A stretch of 36,874 nucleotides of DNA, taken from contig BFEA01000096.1 in the NCBI GenBank assembly GCA_003427395.1, forward strand, positions 2,024,609-2,061,482, in the 5' to 3' direction. Below are positions 1 to 10,002 of the stretch, piece by piece. Every line of letters begins with the position of its first letter. The first letter of the stretch is position 1. A program made the position numbers and the translations under genes. The notes beneath the pieces were generated by a model, which saw only the letters and a list, made by a program, of their open reading frames with translations, searched no databases and was not told where the DNA came from. The DNA is from Chara braunii. Taxonomy: Eukaryota > Streptophyta > Charophyceae > Charales > Characeae.

Positions 1-334
1 GCAAATTTTTTTTGACAACCGAATCTTGCGAAGCCTACCAATATTGCGTTAGGCATATTCGGAGGTTGATATATTCTCAGAAACTGGATTTCATTGTTTT
101 CTGAAAATCGCATCTGTACTCCATTTCGCAAACTTTTTTCAAGATCGCAGTTTGTAAAAGCCGAAACTTTGCGGAATCTAGCCTAGATCTCGTTCATAAT
201 ACCTTTCTGACATATCCTACTCATCATAGATCGGCAGATATATACAAAAAAGAAAAAAGAAAAAAAAAAGGAAGTAGTCCTCTTTTTTATTTTTATTTTT
301 TTAGTTTATCTGTTGATTAGGGCCGGAGGAAAGA
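1..334. other. AT-rich sequence without a recognisable gene
   Basis: No open frame of note and no similarity to the 3' LTR of the following element, so this is not its 5' LTR. An A-rich tract (about 247-270) is followed by a T-rich tract (281-301). This may be flanking DNA into which a 5'-truncated element A was joined, or the far part of its leader. Confidence 0.4.
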
Positions 335-382
335 TTGTTGGGTTGGTTATTACCTACGTTTTCCCTCCCACCCACCCCTTGC

Positions 383-2248
383 ATGCATCCCGGTTCGGTA
401 CAGTGCCACATCAGCAGTGCCCCGTCACAGTGCCACGTCAGCAGTGCCACGTCACAGTGCCAGGTCACAGTGCCACGTCAGCAGTGCCACGTCACAGTGC
501 CAGATCAGCAGTGCCACATCAGCAGTGCCAGGTCACAGTGCCACGTTAGACTCAGTGCCACGTCAGCAGTGACATCAGACACAGTGCCACGTAAGCAGTG
601 CCACATCAGCAGTGCCACGTCAGACACAGTGCCACGTCAGACAAAGTGCCACGTCAGCAACATGACGGGCCTGCCAGGCCAACTGGCCAATGAGCCCATT
701 GCCGACTACAAAAAGCGCGTCCATGCTCAGCTCGCTGCAATCAAGGCTGAGGAACAACGCCAGCTGGCAGTCAAGGCTGCCCAGCTACAGGCTGATGAAG
801 CGGCAACATCAGAGAAGTTGCGGCTACAAGCCGAAGCAGATGCAGATGCCCAGGCTCGCCGCAAGGAAGCCCGGGCTCTGCTGCAGCGGCATGAAGCCAA
901 CAGCATCGAGAAACTCAAGTACTCGCACTTTGAACCGAACGGCGACGAGCCAACACCGGAAGAGCATCATAAGGAGTTCATGGCCAAGCTCGTGAGCAGG
1001 TTGGTTTACACATGTAACCACCTACAGTCCGAGCTGGCAAACCTTCAGCGGGTCGTGCGGAGCCATAAGATTGAGCACGAGGATGCCACACGGGCACTGG
1101 ACGCCCGTGTACTGGGCCTGGAACAGGCTGTACCAGGACCAGATGCCGGAGCTTCCAGCAGTGCATCCTCTAGCCGCCAACTGGAGGAACGCGTTGACCA
1201 CGTAGTGGCAATGCTAGGAGACATAAGTGTCTTCACATAGCCGACCACCATCAGCCAGCGGTTCGAGTTGCTGGACACTAAGATCAGTCAGCAACAGCAG
1301 ACTAACCACAGCCACAACAACAGCTCGGCGAGGCCATACAAGATGCCGACGTTCCGGATCGAGAAATTTGATGACTACACACATCAAGAGTCGGTCCTTT
1401 GGTGGCAAGGATTTACAACGGAGTTGGGTATTCACGAAGTCCCTGACCATCTGTTCATCAGTGCTCTGTTCATCAACACCAATGGAGGTTGTCAGATCTG
1501 GCTCAGCCACATGGCAACTATCCACAACATCCAGGTTTCAGACTTGTACAAGAAGGTCTCCTGGGAGGACATGACAAAGGAATGGAAGAAGCGGTTCATC
1601 GTCGACGACGCCCCGACACTCGCCGTCAACCGCATCTTCACGATGGCTCAAGGGAGCACACCGACACGTGACTGGCTCACGGATTGGCAGAAAATCGTGG
1701 CGACGCCCGATTTGGACTTGTCATTTCCGCATCTGCGGCGTGAGTTCTACAACAGGTCATGCACCTCTCTCAGCCTCGCACTTGGTGATCGTGAGCAGTA
1801 CAGCACTTTCGCAGAGATCATCAACAAGGCGAGAGAGCTCATCAAGACTAACAGGCCGGCTGCATACGAGAAGTCCACGTGGCAGCCAACCTATGTGGAG
1901 ACGATACGAACTGGTCCGCGACAGCAGCAGTTCGCTGCAGCCCAGTCGGACAGTGGAGATAACCCAACAGCCACTCCAGCATCAAGTGACGGAGATCAGG
2001 TGGCTGTTGTCCAACCGCAAAGCAACAACAAGTCCCGCAACAATGGGAAGGCGAAATCCGCATCGCCGGCAGGAAATGGACAGCCAGGACAATTTCCATG
2101 GGTCAAGTTTGGCTTGACCGAGGTGGAGTACAAGGTCCGCGGCCGCTACGGCAGCTGCTATTGGTGCAACAGCACCAAGCACAAGACCTCCCTGTGCCAA
2201 GATCAGGGCAAGGAGGATGTGCGACCCCGCCTCAGCTCGGGAAACTGA
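383..2248 (+). pseudogene. gag: Element A gag (capsid/nucleocapsid-like), interrupted by an in-frame TAG
   Basis: One reading frame runs from ATG 383 (or ATG 662, after the tandem array) to TGA 2246-2248, broken only by TAG at 1238-1240. The first half after ATG 662 is rich in Ala, Gln, Glu and Lys and looks coiled-coil. The second half, from MPTFRIEKFDDYTHQ (about 1342), has the compact W/F/L-rich character of a gypsy capsid, with the segment around KKRFIVDD typical of retrotransposon gag. Near the C-terminus a CCHC zinc knuckle (CYWCNSTKHKTSLC, spacing CX2CX4HX4C, about 2155-2200) marks the nucleocapsid. Gag would form the cytoplasmic virus-like particle that packages element RNA. The choice between the two ATGs cannot be settled here. 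Whether the TAG is read through or is a lesion is also unknown; a lesion is likelier. Confidence 0.75.
400..660 (+). repeat. Tandem array of ~13-17 bp units (CAGTGCCACGTCAG type)
   Basis: About 18 head-to-tail copies of a unit close to CAGTGCCACGTCAG fill this stretch. Eight contain exact CCACGTCA, whose complement TGACGTGG is the core of bZIP-bound UPRE/ACGT-type elements. The array ends just before ATG 662 of gag. Two frames stay open through it, and an ATG at 383 is in frame with gag, so the array could be coding, regulatory or both. Irregular unit length and substitutions indicate replication-slippage growth. Confidence 0.85.
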
Positions 2249-2405
2249 GCTCCGCGGAAGGTGAGTCGACTCCACCTTCTACTCCGCCAGATTCGGCCGC
2301 TTTGCTAGTGGCCTCATGCACATCTGGGGAGGATGCGAATGTCGCAAGTCCTCGGTATACTTACGAGGATTATGATGTTCACTTGGTTCCAACCAACCGC
2401 TCCAC
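2249..2405 (+). other. Gag-pol junction with successive frame changes
   Basis: Gag ends in one frame. Coding-like sequence (SAALLVASCTSGEDANVASPRYTYEDYDVHLVP) continues in the -1 frame to about 2400, and pol then runs in the next -1 frame, open from 2376. This could be a programmed -1 shift followed by an indel, or two indels. No clear heptanucleotide slippery site was identified by eye. Confidence 0.45.
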
Positions 2406-5400
2406 GTGCAACAGTCCACCGCATGCACGGTTTCATCACCATCGACAACCGATTCGGCAGCTTCGCCGCAATCTATCGCCGGGGATTCGACGTCATGGTC
2501 AAGACTTGAAGAGCTCGACCCGTTGACGTTCACGGACTTCCAGTGGATGCCCGTTCCCTCGACCGAGCGATTGCCGAAACCACATTGCAATGCGCTCATG
2601 GCACAACTACGGGACTACTTGCACACTGCAGTACCAGCTCCGTTGATGGACGTCGGAGCAAAGGTTGTCAACCTTCACGCTTACATCGCGAAGATCGACC
2701 GCGAGTTCAAGACAGAACGGTACGACGACATCGACACACCATTGCTATATGTAAGCATTCAGATTGGAGAGGCGACCTGCAGTGCCTTGATCGATTGCGG
2801 AGCATCTCGCAACTACATCAGCCAGGACTTCATGGTACGCACCGGCCTTGGCCCACGTGTCCGGAGGCAGTCCCAGCCTACGCAAGTCACCCTGGCAGAC
2901 GGTCATACGCACAAGTCCATCGACCGGTGCATTGACGCCGTCCCAGTGTACTTTGCCCCTCACGCAAGTGAGGCGGTGTCCTTTGACATTCTGAACACCA
3001 AATTCGATATGATCTTGGGCATGTCATGGCTGCGAAGCAAGGATCACCCGGTGAACTTCTTCAACCGCACCGTTCACGTTCGTGACCGGAACAGAGTATT
3101 AGTTCCATGCACGTTGCCTCTTCCTCATGCTTCGATCAACTGCCACGTGGTATCCGCCACAAGCATGCGAGCTTCCATCATCAGAGACGACATCGAGGAG
3201 ATGGGGGTGTGTTTTCTCCACGCCCTCCCGCCCCATGACGCTTCATCGATGGACTCACCTTCGGATCCACGCATCACCGAACTGCTCGACGCCTACAACG
3301 ATGTGTTCGAAGGCCCGCACGGAGTAGTACCGGATCGACCCATCCGCCACGAGATCATCCTCGAGGACGGGGCCGTACCTCCGCGCGGCTGCATCTACCG
3401 AATGAGCGAGGAAGAGTTAAGTGTGCTTCGGGCACAACTCGACGACCTTNTNGAGAAAGNCTGGATTNGGCCTAGCTCATCGNCATACGGTGCTCCTGTT
3501 CTCTTCGNCCGGAAGAAGAACAAGGACCTGCGGTTCTGCATCGATTATCGCAAGCTCAACGCGCAGACGATCAGGAACGCCGACCCTCTCCCACGCATCG
3601 ACGACCTTCTCTAGCGATTGGGCGGCGCCCAGTTCTTCTCTAAGCTGGATCTCAAGTCAGGGTACCACCAACTCGAGATTCGCAAGGAGGATCGCTACAA
3701 GACCGCGTTCAAGACACGGTATGGGCATTTCGAATGGCTGGTCATGCCATTTGGCCTTACGAATGCCCTAGCCAATTTCCAAGCGGCTATGATGACGGAG
3801 TTCCGACACATGCTGGATCGTTTCGTACTTATCTACCTCGGCGACATTCTGGTTTACAGCCGGAGTCTGGACGAGCATATGGAACACCTGCGCACCATTT
3901 TGGAGCAACTACGACAGGCCAAGTACAAAGCAAACCGCGACAAGTGCGAGTTCACACAGCAGGAGCTGGAGTACTTGGGACACTATGTGATGCCGCAAGA
4001 CATCCATCCGCTTGCGGACAAGATCGAGGCCCTACGAGTATGGCCCGAGCCCACCAACACCACGAACGTTCGTTCATTCATGGGGTTGGCGGGCTACTAT
4101 CAGCAATTCATCACCGGATACTCCAGGATTGTTGCACCTATGATGAGGTTACAGTCGCCAAAGATGCCATTCGTATTCGATGACGATGCACGCCGGTCAT
4201 TCCAATCACTTAAGACGGCTATGCTCATGGCACCCGTCCTTAGCATCTATGACCCCACCCTGCCAACGCGAGTGACTACGGACGCTTCCGGTTATTGCAT
4301 TGGGGCAGTCTTGGAACAGCACGACGGCGACGACTGGCACCCTGTGGAGTATTTCAGCCACAAAGTGCCTCCCATCAACTCGCTTGATGATGCAAGGAAG
4401 AAGGAGCTGTTCGCATTCGTGATGGCTCTCAAGCGCTTGCGGCACTTCCTCCTTGGGCGTCGTAGGTTCACATGGGTCACAGACAACAATCCATTGACCT
4501 ACTACAAGACGCAGGACACGGTGAGCAGCACGGTCGGACGATGGATGTACTTCATCGACCAATTTGACTTCACACCGAAACATGTCCCCGACCTCTCCAA
4601 TTGCGCAACAGATGCACTCTCGCGAAGACCTGATCTTTGCGCTATGTCACATCATGCCTTCACATTCGACGAGGAGTTTCAGCAACACTTCATCCGGGCA
4701 TATCAGTCTGATCCGGACTTCGGCACGCTCTACGCACAACTATCTTCGGATCACCCACCGGCCAGCCATTACCGCATTGTCGACGGGTACTTGCTCCTCC
4801 ACTCGAGAGGCAAGGACTTACTATGTGTCCCACGCGACCGTCGTCTTCGGACTCGCCTCCTCGGCGAGTACCATGATTCACGACTCGCCGGCAATTTCGG
4901 AGTCAACCGCACTATTGCACGGCTTCGACAGCGATTCCGATGGCCCGACCTCATTGCCGATGTCACCCGGTATTGCGACTCTTGCGAAGTTTGCCGACGC
5001 AGCAAGCCCCGCAACCGTATTCCCTATGGCAAGTTACACCCGATGCCTATCCCACGGGAACCCGGTCTCTCCATTGCCATGGACGTCACCGGTCCGTTTC
5101 CTCGCGACCGGCTCGGGCACGACGGCATCCTGACNGTTGTGGACCGATTGAGTAAGTACGCGCGTTTTCTCCCTTGCAAGTACTACTCCACGGCTCCCGA
5201 GTTGGCACGCCTCCTGCACACTGGTTGGATTTGTGGCCACGGTGTACCAGAAGACATTGTCAGCGACCGCGACACTCGTTTCATGTCGGTGTTTTGGACA
5301 GCTCTCATGCAAGAGTCCGGCACAACAATGAAACCAAGTTCAACTCGACATCCTCAGACAGACGGGCAGACGGAGCGGGTACATCAAACCGCTCCAATGA

Positions 5401-6224
5401 TGCTTCGTACGCTCATCCGTCCGGACCAGAAAGATTGGGTTGACCGCCTCCCCGACATCGAGTTCGCCTACAACACTTCGGTGCATCCGGCGATCGGCGT
5501 GACTCCATTCGAGTTGCACCACGGTGGACGGAAAGGACGGATCTTCGCAGACCTTCTCCTCCCTCGACCAGCCGACATTGACGCTGCCTGCCTTCCCGCT
5601 TCCGTCCGGAAGTACAAGGAATTGCTGACTCAAGCCCGCGCAAATATGCAAAAGGCTCAAGTCCGCATGCAGCAGCAAGCCAACAGGCGTCGCGTACCGT
5701 GTCCCATCCGCGCCGGTGATCTGGTTTGGGTCTCCGTGGAAGAGTTTGCACTGGAACAGGATGTTTCACGCAAACTGTTTCCCAAGTGGTTTGGACCTTG
5801 GTCTGTGAAAGCAGCCGCGGGCGATGAGCCCGATGGCCCTTCATTTGTGGTCAACATTCCAAAGCATCTGACGGTCCATCCAGTCTTCCACGCCTCGAAG
5901 TTGGCAACATACACGCTAGCCAAGAGCGACGACTTTCCGGACCGACGATCGCAGGACCCTCCTTTTATGGATGGCCATCAGGAAGTTGACCGCGTCATCT
6001 CCGATCGCAAGTACGGCAGCAAGCCGCGGCAGTACAAAGTCACATTCAAAGCATGCGATCGCGACGACACTCGGTGGATTTCAGGCGCAGATTTGAAAGC
6101 ATCCCCACCGCTGATCTACGCGCATTATGAAAAGCAGAGGTTAGCTCAGGAAGCTTCACGACCAGCCCCTCCCACNCGGACTGTGGTCCCTCCCTCAGAC
6201 AGACAGCTTCGCCCTCGCAGGTAA
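2376..6224 (+). pseudogene. pol: Element A pol: protease, RT, RNase H, integrase, chromodomain-like tail
   Basis: A single frame is open from 2376 to TAA 6222-6224 apart from TAG 3612-3614. Domains in order: retropepsin with D-C-G-A-S at 2793-2807 (Cys where Ser/Thr is usual); RT from about 3360, with [18 protein letters not shown] and MPFGLTNA; RNase H (TTDASG, TDNNPL, ATDALSRR) about 4270-4630; integrase zinc finger about 4870-5010; integrase core with Asp 5082-5084, Asp 5265-5267 and Glu 5373-5375; then a chromodomain-like segment (YKVTFKACDRDDTRWISGADL) about 6030-6100. Lesions: the TAG lies in the linker before LGGAQFFSKLDLKSGYH; the RT motif reads YLGD (GGC at 3840-3842) instead of YxDD; the second zinc-finger His is Asn (AAT at 4893-4895). 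Six N bases at 3450-3508 and two at 5135 and 6176 blur the sequence. It would copy and integrate the element if intact. Confidence 0.92.
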
Positions 6225-6236
6225 GCTCGGTTCTTC

Positions 6237-6249
6237 AAGGAGGGGGGGG
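6237..6249 (+). other. Polypurine tract of element A
   Basis: The purine run AAGGAGGGGGGGG sits 13 bases after the pol stop and directly before the TG that opens the LTR, the position expected for the plus-strand DNA primer of an LTR retrotransposon. Confidence 0.75.
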
Positions 6250-7450
6250 TGTGGCATACTGCGTAGCCACACGGGCCCTGCAGGGCCCGTCCCGGACATT
6301 CAGCCTAAAAGCCTAAAACTTAGGGCTTACAAGCCCCGTTCGTTTCAGCCTGAAAGCTGAAAAACGAGGGCCGGCAGGCCCTACCCCGTTTCAGCCTATT
6401 TCTGGGTCTTTTCAGACCCAGAGTTTTCAGCCTGAAACGGAGGGCCATTTTCAGGCTCTCATTGTTTCGACCTGCCCCTAAGACTCAGGCACGTAAACAG
6501 GGATGCGGAACAGGCCAGAAATAGCCTGTTCCTCACGAGTTTGAGCAGGAGCTGCAGCTGCAGCCCCTGCCTCCCGTCGGCAGGCTCAGGAGGCACACCC
6601 GTAGTACATAGGAAGTTCCCATGCACTTCACGGGTAGGTAGTGTCAGTAGGCAGTGGTAGTCTTCGGGATTCGGCCGCAGCACTGAGGAGGAGCGCTGCA
6701 GTAGTCTTCAGCGCTAGTAGTAAGTAGCGCTAGCTGTAGTCTTCGGCGTTGGGCGCCATAGCTGTAGCTGTAGTCTTTAGCGCTGGGCGCTGGTAGGTGG
6801 TAGATCGTAGAGTGGGAGAGAGACTGGCGGAGGCCAGTGTTACTTACATGTGGCGCCATCGCTCCAGCTCCATCTTCGTGGTACCCGCATTAGTATTGGA
6901 CATAGAGAGAGAGAGAGAGTTCTTCTTCTTCCTCTTCTAAGTCCACCGTCTCTTCTCACCCTCTCGACACCTGACTTCTCAGACTACGACAGAGAGAGAC
7001 AGAGTTGTGACTTGAGACTTGACGACATTGGATCCTGACTTGACATTTGGGATTCAGACATTTCGACGAGGGACTATTTGGGCTTGTGCCTAAGACTTGG
7101 TGTTGACGACATTCCCATCTTCCCCCTCCTCTTCGTCTATCCCCTTCCTCTTCGTCTGTGTATGGTATGGGCTGGTGCAGTCTTCCTGTGTGAAGCGCCA
7201 GGCCCATTTCACACCATGTAACGATGATGATGATGTATGTTCAGGGATGCATTTCAACATTGATTGTTCGGATCACTGGTATCTAAGTCTTCCGNGCAGT
7301 CTTCCTGTGTGAAGCGCCAGGCCCATTTCACACCATGTAACGATGATGATGATGTATGTTCAGGGATGCATTTCAACATTGATTGTTCGGATCACTGGTA
7401 TCTAAGTCTTCCGTTGTGCTATCTTATACTTTGTATTGAAAGGTCGGTTC
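6250..7450 (+). repeat. 3' LTR of element A (right edge uncertain)
   Basis: It begins TGTGGCATACTGCG straight after the purine tract. The first 22 bases are themselves a TGTGGC...GCCACA inverted repeat (6250-6271), overlapping a perfect 20-bp palindrome ACGGGCCCTGCAGGGCCCGT (6271-6290). 6295-6470 holds repeated AGCCTGAAA/TTTCAGGCT motifs in both orientations, able to form several hairpins. 6655-6800 holds four degenerate copies of a GTAGTCTTCGGCG-type motif. Without a second LTR the end cannot be fixed; 7450 is a guess between about 7415 and 7580. Confidence 0.55.
7177..7413. repeat. Exact 118-bp direct duplication joined by one N
   Basis: 7177-7294 and 7296-7413 read identically by eye and are separated by a single N at 7295. 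Perfect identity with a lone N at the joint looks like two contig ends that overlap but were not merged, so this is probably an assembly artefact rather than a biological duplication. Confidence 0.8.
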
Positions 7451-7784
7451 TTGTTTTGGTCTGCACGTTACAATATGCAACACCTATCTGCACGCCCCCC
7501 CGCCCTCGATCAAACAGAGCTGCACGGTAAACCGTAGGCAGAGAGGGAGAAGAGGACAACAAAGGAGGGGCTGTGACAAACTATTTCGTCAGAGTTTCGC
7601 TCAGGAGGCTGAAACCCACAACAGTATGCAGAATCTCCTAACTGATTACACTATAAGTGATAATTCACCTTAAGCCCCGGTTGTGGTGAAGCATCATCGA
7701 CTGCCCGACAACAATAAATTTCACTTTTCAAAACTGCCAAAACATCCCCTAAAAAGACCGCTCTTCGAGACGCCTTATCTATAC

Positions 7785-7790
<6 letters not shown>

Positions 7791-7862
<72 letters not shown>
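7791..7862. repeat. (AG)n microsatellite
   Basis: About 36 uninterrupted AG dinucleotides. Open frames through it (Arg-Glu or Ser-Leu repeats) are artefacts of the repeat. Confidence 0.97.
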
Positions 7863-7863
<1 letters not shown>

Positions 7864-8478
7864 CCACTGAAGGCACAAATATTGGCACTAGAAGCACCCC
7901 TCCATAAAATGACGAAAGGTATATGCATAAGCACTGATAGGCGATCAACTTCCCGACATGTTGCAGCCACATGGCCTGGGTGGCCATCATCAGGGAGAAG
8001 TATACCTTTCTCGTGGCTCTTCCATGACTATTCTTTTTTTGCCCTCTTTTACTGATGATACGCCTTTGCCCAGGTGCTGCCACGTGTATCATTCGCTGAT
8101 GTGGTGCCAACCATTGCCTAGATGTATGCCATCATCAATAGGCGGCAATCCAGCTGTGGTGATTAGGATAGGGTGCTGTTTGAATGAACGCCTATTGACG
8201 CCTGTATCATTACAAGTTATATTGCGAGTCCTCCCAGGTTACCACAGTGGCCCGGGACGACTTGTAGGGCGGGCAAAGGCAGAGGGCGGGGGGCAGGGGT
8301 CGGCGGAAGGGGGGGTCGAGGGGGGAGAGACGCATGACATGTATACTTGGTAAAAGTTTTAGCCTGTAGTACGGAATGGGAAATTTAGGCCGTGCCTAAC
8401 CCAATAGGTTCTCCCATGGGCTGTATCTGCCAATTATCCCGACATGACCTTAGCGGAGGCAGTCAAAAAACGTGAAGG
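7863..8478. other. Intergenic sequence, no gene recognised
   Basis: The longest open frame (7958-8353, + strand) has low-complexity Gly/Glu-rich ends and no recognisable domain. Around 7965-8110 several short GCCACNTGG/GTGGC-type inverted motifs occur. 8255-8335 is a G-rich tract. Confidence 0.4.
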
Positions 8479-8580
8479 GGTCCTCTGGGACATAGGTTAA
8501 AATTGGAATGATACGGAGAATGAAGATTAGCGTGGCACCTGCGCAAGGATGATATGGATAAATCGAGAAATCGTCCAAAA
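8479..8580 (+). pseudogene. U6 spliceosomal snRNA-like pseudogene
   Basis: The order and spacing of U6 landmarks are kept: a GTCC...GGGACAT 5' hairpin (8480-8493), TAAAATTGGAA.GATAC (about 8498-8513), AGATTAGC (8523-8530), TGCGCAAGGATGA (8540-8552), AAATCGAGAAAT (8560-8571) and GTCCAAAA at the end. U6 forms the catalytic core of the spliceosome. Here the near-invariant ACAGAGA box reads ACGGAGA and three extra bases (TGA) separate it from AGATTAGC. No T-run Pol III terminator follows; AAATA and a CA repeat do. I therefore read it as a retroposed or decayed copy, not a working gene. No upstream TATA/USE pair was seen. Confidence 0.85.
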
Positions 8581-9769
8581 TAAATACACACACGCACACA
8601 CACACATATACACAGGAATTTAGGAAACCACCCCTCGAAGGACAGAGCGGCAGGAGGAGGCTCGGAGAGGAACCCCGAAAATATGCAGACCCGGGTAAGA
8701 TTATAAACCTACCTCGAACGAACTACTACCACGAAAAGAGGAACCCTGCGCTTCGACCAAGGAACCGGCAAAACAAGTAGGCACGGGCCCACAGACCCAC
8801 CCGTCTATGACCCCCCAGCAAACGGAATGAAAAGCAACCAACCGAATTCCCCTGAACCCACCCCTCAAGGAGAAAAACAACGAACGTCGAACCTTGGACC
8901 TATGGACCAAGCAGTAGGGTACCTAATCATCTTCCGACGTCTCCCAATCGTGGGGTATCAGGACAGACTCCCTTTTTGAAGGAAATCAGGAGAACTCGGG
9001 GGGCAATCATAGGGAAAATGAACATACCTGCCTCCCACTTGAACGAGGAGTCACAGGCACGGGAACCACGGGTGGAATAGATTGATACCGTTTTCACTGG
9101 GTTAATGGGCCTTGAGCCCAGGACGTATCAATTGGACCGGCAATCATCTCGAGCCACCTTCGATACTTCCCGAGGGACTGAGTGATAACCCATCTCGGTT
9201 TTCTCCCTTTTTTCGACTTTTCGTTTTTTTCATTTTTTTCGTTTTTTCGTTTTTTCGGTTTTACGTTTTTTCTGCTTTCTCCCCTCTGTCCCCCCTTTTC
9301 CCTTCTTGTCTTTTCCCTTCTTGTCTTTTCTGTTGTTGTCTTCTTCCTCCTACGTTGTTGTGATATTTCAGCTTTTGAGCACGGACGAAACCCTCCATTT
9401 GAGGACACCCAGGGCGTGGGGATATCTCCCGTATCTCCGGCGACTAATTAGAGACCCCCGGGGGAAGATGACTAGGATAGGGTTGGTGTTTGATTCCTTC
9501 GACAAGGGAGTTCGATGATACTCACCCGCCGCACGAGTACTATTGATGTTGGGGGCATGCTTATGAAACTGATCTCCCTCCCCTAGCAGACTGTACCCTG
9601 TTAGGTCTTCCCTTGTATATATAGAGATCATTATCCCTGGTAAGTAGCAAGTGTTTTATGGGCGGATCTTTGAGGTGCGAAGACTGAATGAGTCAGGAGC
9701 ATTATACGGAATCTATCCTAGTGCAAATACGGTGGATCAGGACCTTGAAAGCGGGCGGAGGCTTCGGCT
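8581..9769. other. Intergenic sequence with a pyrimidine-rich tract
   Basis: A short CA repeat (8585-8606) follows the U6-like copy. 9190-9350 is a T/C-rich tract with repeated CGTTTTTT units, whose open frames are low-complexity Phe/Ser or Lys/Glu artefacts. No recognisable gene or RNA. Confidence 0.4.
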
Positions 9770-9925
9770 ATGGCAGACTGGGAGTTCACAACTGGAGTGG
9801 CGGAGGACCTACCAATCATGCCGGAACCTGAGGAGGATATCGCGGCGGAAGAAGTGGTACATGGTCCTCAATCTCCTCTCTGTGCGTGTGTGGAAAGGGA
9901 TATGGCTGTCTGTGTTGGACTGTGA
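9770..9925 (+). CDS. Small acidic ORF, 51 aa, hypothetical
   Basis: An ATG-to-TGA frame begins MADWEFTTGVAEDLPIMPEPEEDIAAEE and is strongly acidic in its first 30 residues. No domain is recognised. It lies 28 bases upstream of the hammerhead-like motif at 9954, so it might be a remnant of the coding part of the retroelement that carried the ribozyme. It could equally be a chance frame. Confidence 0.2.
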   Translation: MADWEFTTGVAEDLPIMPEPEEDIAAEEVVHGPQSPLCACVERDMAVCVGL

Positions 9926-9953
9926 AATGGATGTGCTGTTTTGCAGGTTTTAA

Positions 9954-10002
9954 CCCCTCTGATGAGCCGGTTGAGTGGCAACGGCGAAAAAGCTTTTAGG
10001 GG
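9954..10002 (+). ncRNA. Candidate minimal type I hammerhead ribozyme
   Basis: The conserved core is complete: CTGATGA (9959-9965), a stem II of GCCG/CGGC (9966-9969 with 9982-9985; a GUUG/CAAC extension is possible with one bulged base), and GAAA (9986-9989). Stem I is CCCCT (9954-9958) with AGGGG (9998-10002), five Watson-Crick pairs. Stem III is very short: AAA-GC-TTTT (9989-9997), with the cleavage position after U9997 (UUU triplet). AAAGCTTT is self-complementary, as expected of minimal hammerheads that pair as dimers. Such motifs are known from Penelope-like elements and other non-autonomous retroelements, where they process tandem RNA. Function is inferred from sequence only; a UUU site and weak stem III would make it slow. 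Confidence 0.55.

Larger units (their letters stand above)
335..7450 (+). mobile_element. Ty3/gypsy LTR retrotransposon, element A (degenerate, 5' LTR not seen)
   Basis: The order is gag, aspartic protease, reverse transcriptase, RNase H, integrase, chromodomain-like tail, purine tract, LTR. That order (integrase after RNase H) places it in Ty3/gypsy, and the chromodomain-like tail suggests a chromovirus. No copy of the 3' LTR and no tRNA-complementary primer site is visible at the left, so the element is either 5'-truncated or its left LTR lies outside the window. Several lesions (TAG at 1238-1240 and 3612-3614, Gly for Asp in the RT catalytic motif, Asn for His in the integrase zinc finger) make it very unlikely to be autonomous. 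The right border is an estimate. Confidence 0.9.

Noticed and set aside
400-660. CRISPR-like array
   Set aside because: Units of 13-17 bp run directly head to tail without unique spacers, in eukaryotic retroelement sequence; this is a tandem repeat.
1238-1240. Alternative genetic code with TAG as a sense codon
   Set aside because: TAA and TGA also interrupt the same elements, and element B gag and LINE ORF1 appear to end in TAG, so decay explains the stops better.
7651-8110. Serine/leucine or Arg/Glu repeat proteins across the GA microsatellites (also near 13016 and 13622)
   Set aside because: They are translations of a dinucleotide repeat with no other coding signs.
7958-8353. 131-aa ORF on the + strand
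   Set aside because: No domain and a low-complexity Gly/Glu tail; likely chance.
8480-8580. Functional U6 snRNA gene
   Set aside because: ACGGAGA instead of ACAGAGA, a three-base insertion, no T-run terminator and no upstream Pol III promoter pair seen.
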